This document shows positions 61,118 to 64,000 of a DNA stretch of 64,000 bases, piece by piece. How positions within the stretch are numbered: the stretch's first letter is position 1; every line of letters begins with the position of its first letter. A model generated the notes under the pieces. The model had not been told where the DNA came from. It worked only from the letters and a program-made list of their open reading frames with translations, and ran no database searches. This stretch comes from Salmonella enterica subsp. enterica serovar Typhimurium str. LT2. Its GTDB lineage: Bacteria > Pseudomonadota > Gammaproteobacteria > Enterobacterales > Enterobacteriaceae. Location of the stretch: NCBI RefSeq assembly GCF_000006945.2, contig NC_003197.2:248001-312000 (forward strand). The letters run 5' to 3'. The position numbers and the translations under genes were made by a program.

Positions 61118-61938
61118 GCGCCATCGTTTTCCTGAGCATGAAAGGTACAATGGGCCATGTCCAGCAGGCTGATATCGCCGTGGCTGGTCAGCCACACTTT
61201 CTGCCCCAGCGCCCGCACGGTGGTTTCGCCGGGGCCGTCCTGCCAGGCGGTTTCCCTGCACAGACGCAGGGCGTCGGATGCACTTTCCGAACCGCTGTAA
61301 CGGGTAAAGAGCCAGGCGCCGTGCGTATCGCCATTCACCAGGGTGATATTAACGGGTTTCCACAGCAGATCAGTCAGGCGCGTCGGTTGCGGCGATTCCA
61401 GCGAGCGTATTTGCGAAAACGGCAGCCAGATATACACGCCGCCGGTGACTAGCTCAAGTACCGGGCCAAGGCGGGAATCGCTGTCGCTCGCCCAGTCAAA
61501 TGCGCCGCCGTTCCACTGCCCGCCCGTGTCTGTTATGGCTTCCAGTGCGGTATTACGGTGTTTATCAACCTCACCGGTATCGTCATGACAGGCGAGTGCC
61601 GCCAGCAGTGACTCCACCCAAACGGGCTGCGGCAGAAGAAAACCGGGTCGTTGTTCACCCTGAAAAACGGTGTGGCGGAACATTTCGCAGCGAACCAGCT
61701 CCCGGTACAGCCGGGCCTCCTGGGTATAATTGGCCTCCATCCTGGCGCATAGCTGAAGCTGGTGTAGCGCCCGCGACCAGTCTCCGGCCACACACAGCAA
61801 CTGAAACAGGCTGTGGCGGCAGAGCGCTTTCGCCGGATTTTCCCGAACCTGCTGCTCCGCCATCTGAATCCCCTCCGCAATAGAGTATTCCTGTATCAGC
61901 GCGGACAGGGTAGCAGGAAGCGTGTCAGTTTTTTTCAT
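61114..61938 (-). CDS. tagJ: Type VI secretion accessory protein TagJ (ImpE family, SciE)
   Basis: The 274-residue protein is of the ImpE/TagJ family: N-terminal tetratricopeptide-like helices (residues about 10-110; LFQLLCVAGDWSRALHQLQL) and a C-terminal beta domain (WLPFSQIRSLE, RLTDLLWKPVNI). In other systems TagJ binds the TssB sheath protein. The start is uncertain: MKKTDTLP at 61938, or MEIPPMKK at 61953. Both overlap the end of the FHA gene. Confidence 0.85.
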   Translation of the reverse strand: MKKTDTLPATLSALIQEYSIAEGIQMAEQQVRENPAKALCRHSLFQLLCVAGDWSRALHQLQLCARMEANYTQEARLYRELVRCEMFRHTVFQGEQRPGFLLPQPVWVESLLAALACHDDTGEVDKHRNTALEAITDTGGQWNGGAFDWASDSDSRLGPVLELVTGGVYIWLPFSQIRSLESPQPTRLTDLLWKPVNITLVNGDTHGAWLFTRYSGSESASDALRLCRETAWQDGPGETTVRALGQKVWLTSHGDISLLDMAHCTFHAQENDGA

Positions 61939-62827
61939 GGGCGGTATTTCCATTTTTCTGTGTCGGAGTGATTCGGTAGTGGCTATCGATGCCAATAATA
62001 CGATGCTCGCGGCGGGTCAGATCGGGCAGTATCTCGCTATGTGCGGTTTTCCCCCCCAGTTCCGGCGAGAGCAGTTGCAGGATATCGGGCATTGATTCCA
62101 TCGCCAGCCAGTGCATTTCACCCTCACCGGTCGTGTCCAGCGTATCCAGAATGGCATCAATACCGGGCGCGCCTGCCACCATATCCTGTAACGTGTCGGT
62201 GTCGCCCTTTTTATCGTATAACGACGTCAAATCCTGGGTGACAGCGTCTTCATTTCGGGGAAACGGTTTAGCACGGAGGGGCTTTTCCTGCCCGGAGGGC
62301 CGCAATGCCTGCTGATATTCCTGGTAAAGCTGGTGTAGTGTGCTATCCGCTTCATGGCCAGTGTAAGAGGATGCGGTTTCCCGGACGGGAATAATATCGA
62401 ACGGGTTCTGCGGATTGAGCTGTTGTTGTTTAAACCAGTCCAGATCCAGGTACTCAGCAACGGATTCAGATGACTGAACCAACTGAGGAAACGAAACATC
62501 GGGACGGGACTCATCATTGGTGCGGGCAAGGCACCAGGATGACAGACCCCATTCAATCGTATCTCCATCATTCAGCCGCATACGGTGATGAGGTTCCATC
62601 ACCTGCTCATTGACGGCACAGCACAGTTCATCAGAGTGATTAACAATCCACCACGCCTCTTCGTGGCGAACAAGACTGAGCGCGATATCGTCTTTCCCAT
62701 GTTGCTCAAAAAGCGGAATGTAGGGGGCGGCGGCAGTAAATACGATGTATGTCCCTGCGGGATACTGTGCGTTATCCGTTATACCCTGCGACTGTATTTT
62801 CCGTAATTCCCACATGTCTTGTTTCAT
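61925..62827 (-). CDS. FHA-domain-like type VI secretion protein (SciF, TagH-related)
   Basis: The 300-residue protein has an N-terminal forkhead-associated-like region (about 15-105; MRLNDGDTIEWG) and a long, poorly structured acidic C-terminal part resembling the ImpI/VasC group. The usual phosphothreonine-binding residues are hard to find, so binding may be lost or altered. In other type VI systems FHA proteins act in post-translational activation. AGGGAC precedes the ATG. It starts the tss minus-strand cluster, divergent from clpV. Confidence 0.8.
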   Translation of the reverse strand: MKQDMWELRKIQSQGITDNAQYPAGTYIVFTAAAPYIPLFEQHGKDDIALSLVRHEEAWWIVNHSDELCCAVNEQVMEPHHRMRLNDGDTIEWGLSSWCLARTNDESRPDVSFPQLVQSSESVAEYLDLDWFKQQQLNPQNPFDIIPVRETASSYTGHEADSTLHQLYQEYQQALRPSGQEKPLRAKPFPRNEDAVTQDLTSLYDKKGDTDTLQDMVAGAPGIDAILDTLDTTGEGEMHWLAMESMPDILQLLSPELGGKTAHSEILPDLTRREHRIIGIDSHYRITPTQKNGNTAHEKN

Positions 62828-63194
62828 TATGTCCCTTAAATGTATTTATTTTTCTGGAGGAAACGTTTAGGGAGTTTTAATTCATAAATAATTTTAACTA
62901 AATTTATAGGGAGTCATTATTGATGACACCCTTTTTATTATTTTCGTCGTGAATGCATTGTTGTATGCATAGATGTCTTTTTTGAAATATTATTTCTTTT
63001 AATTCTGCAATTGCGATTTTTATCTTGCTGTTCATTGATTATTTAATATTAACGGCTTAGTTGCTAATTAGTCCCTGATCTGTATCATTGTTTTGTTTCG
63101 ATATTTTTTCGAGGCTATCAATAAAGAATTGTTTATATATTTATATGCATTGATGCATTATTTTTATGAATTTTTATGTCACAAGGCATAACAC
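62828..63194. promoter_or_regulatory. A/T-rich divergent promoter region between FHA gene and clpV
   Basis: This 367-bp gap has no gene and is far more A/T-rich than its neighbours, as expected of an H-NS-silenced island promoter. Four ATGCAT palindromes occur at 62953, 62965, 63145 and 63153. TCGATATTTT (about 63099) resembles the H-NS high-affinity motif. I cannot place a convincing -35/-10 pair for either direction. Confidence 0.5.
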
Positions 63195-64000
63195 ATGGAA
63201 ACTCCTGTTTCACGCAGTGCGTTGTATGGAAAACTGGCCGGCCCACTATTCCGGTCGCTGGAATCGGCAACGGCATTTTGCAAACTACGCTCTAATCCCT
63301 GGGTTGAGCTGACTCACTGGCTGCACCAGTTAACACAGCAGCCCGATAACGATATTCTCCACGTTCTTCGGCATTACCAGATCCCTCTTTCTGATGTGGA
63401 GAAAGCGTTACTCCGGCAACTGGATATGCTGCCCGCCGGGGCCAGCGCCATTAGTGATTTTTCTCACCATATCGATCTCAGCGTTGAAAAGGCCTGGATG
63501 CTGGCGAGCGTCCGTTACGGCGATAACAAAATTCGCAGCGGCTGGTTGCTGCTGGCCTTGTTGACCACGCCAGAACTGCGTCGGGTACTGAGCAGTATCT
63601 GCGCGCCGCTGGCCACGCTTCCGGTTGATGAACTGACGGAAATACTGCCCTCGTTGATCGAAACATCGCCGGAAGCGCAGGAGCGCCCTTACGACGGCTC
63701 CGGCCTGGCATCAGCCATTCCCGGTGAAAGCAGTCAGGCGATTCCCAACGGCGGGCAGGACGGTAAATCCGCGCTGGCAAAATACTGTCAGGACATGACG
63801 GCACAGGCGCGCGACGGCAAAATCGACCCGGTGACGGGGCGTGAGCATGAAATCCGCACCATGACGGATATTCTGCTGCGCCGTCGCCAGAATAATCCAC
63901 TACTGACTGGTGAGGCGGGCGTCGGGAAAACGGCGGTCGTCGAAGGTTTTGCCCTCGCGATTGCGCAGGGGGAAGTGCCGCCCGCGCTGCGGGAAGTACG
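63195..64000 (+). CDS. clpV: Type VI secretion ATPase ClpV (SciG), 3' end outside window
   Basis: The frame opens at ATG 63195 (METPVSRSALYGKLAG) and remains open to the window end, giving about 268 residues. An N-terminal Clp repeat domain that binds TssC sheath (about 15-165) is followed by a linker and the first AAA+ module with NPLLTGEAGVGKTAVVEG, Walker A at about 239-246. ClpV disassembles contracted sheaths for reuse. It is divergent from the other tss genes here. Confidence 0.95.
   Translation, partial: METPVSRSALYGKLAGPLFRSLESATAFCKLRSNPWVELTHWLHQLTQQPDNDILHVLRHYQIPLSDVEKALLRQLDMLPAGASAISDFSHHIDLSVEKAWMLASVRYGDNKIRSGWLLLALLTTPELRRVLSSICAPLATLPVDELTEILPSLIETSPEAQERPYDGSGLASAIPGESSQAIPNGGQDGKSALAKYCQDMTAQARDGKIDPVTGREHEIRTMTDILLRRRQNNPLLTGEAGVGKTAVVEGFALAIAQGEVPPALREV

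Larger units (their letters stand above)
56345..64000. mobile_element. aspV-proximal end of the SPI-6 type VI secretion island
   Basis: From aspV onward the gene content departs from E. coli K-12 and consists of type VI secretion genes in the sci order known from Salmonella Pathogenicity Island 6. No integrase or second attachment site is visible in the window; the island continues beyond the end. The identification as SPI-6 rests on gene order and the aspV location. Confidence 0.8.

Overview
The window is an enterobacterial chromosome segment. Gene order, protein sequences, insertions inside the 23S rRNA gene and a type VI secretion cluster beside the tRNA-Asp gene aspV all point to Salmonella enterica. 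The backbone order matches the E. coli dapD-to-dnaQ region, with Salmonella-specific additions: an MFS transporter before dapD, a GH19 chitinase-like gene between accA and ldcC, an MFS gene between yafC and yafD, and the SPI-6 type VI genes after aspV.

Layout. Positions 1-5847 hold a 5'-truncated MHS-type transporter, then dapD, glnD and map on the minus strand, with a REP/ERIC cluster between glnD and map. Positions 6298-26003 are a long plus-strand housekeeping stretch: rpsB-tsf, pyrH, frr, dxr, ispU-cdsA-rseP-bamA-skp-lpxD-fabZ-lpxA-lpxB-rnhB-dnaE-accA. It links translation, isoprenoid and undecaprenyl synthesis, phospholipid and lipid A synthesis, outer-membrane assembly and replication. 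Positions 26184-34394 carry the chitinase-like gene, ldcC, yaeR, tilS, rof/yaeP (minus strand), yaeQ, arfB and a frameshifted nlpE. Positions 34468-40055 (minus strand) hold proS, trmO, rcsF and metQ-metI-metN behind a perfect MetJ box; gmhB diverges from metN.

Positions 40812-46945 are a complete rRNA operon (rrnH position): P1/P2 promoters, 16S, tRNA-Ile, tRNA-Ala, 23S with two intervening sequences, 5S and tRNA-Asp (aspU). Positions 47070-56134 contain dkgB, yafC, an MFS gene, yafD, yafE, mltD, gloB, yafS, rnhA and dnaQ. A second identical tRNA-Asp (aspV) is followed by the type VI cluster: tssA, tssG, tssF, tssE, tagJ and an FHA-like gene on the minus strand, with clpV divergent and cut by the window end.

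The most unusual observations are a tetranucleotide-repeat frameshift in nlpE, two 23S intervening sequences with a common core, ERIC-like palindromes inside the rRNA spacers, a leftover 5S 3' end after rrfH, a short LysR-like helix-turn-helix relic between aspV and tssA, and an FHA-like protein with a poorly conserved phosphothreonine-binding region. I saw no CRISPR array, no intact IS element and no integrase. I cannot defend any part of this window as a wholly new biological system.
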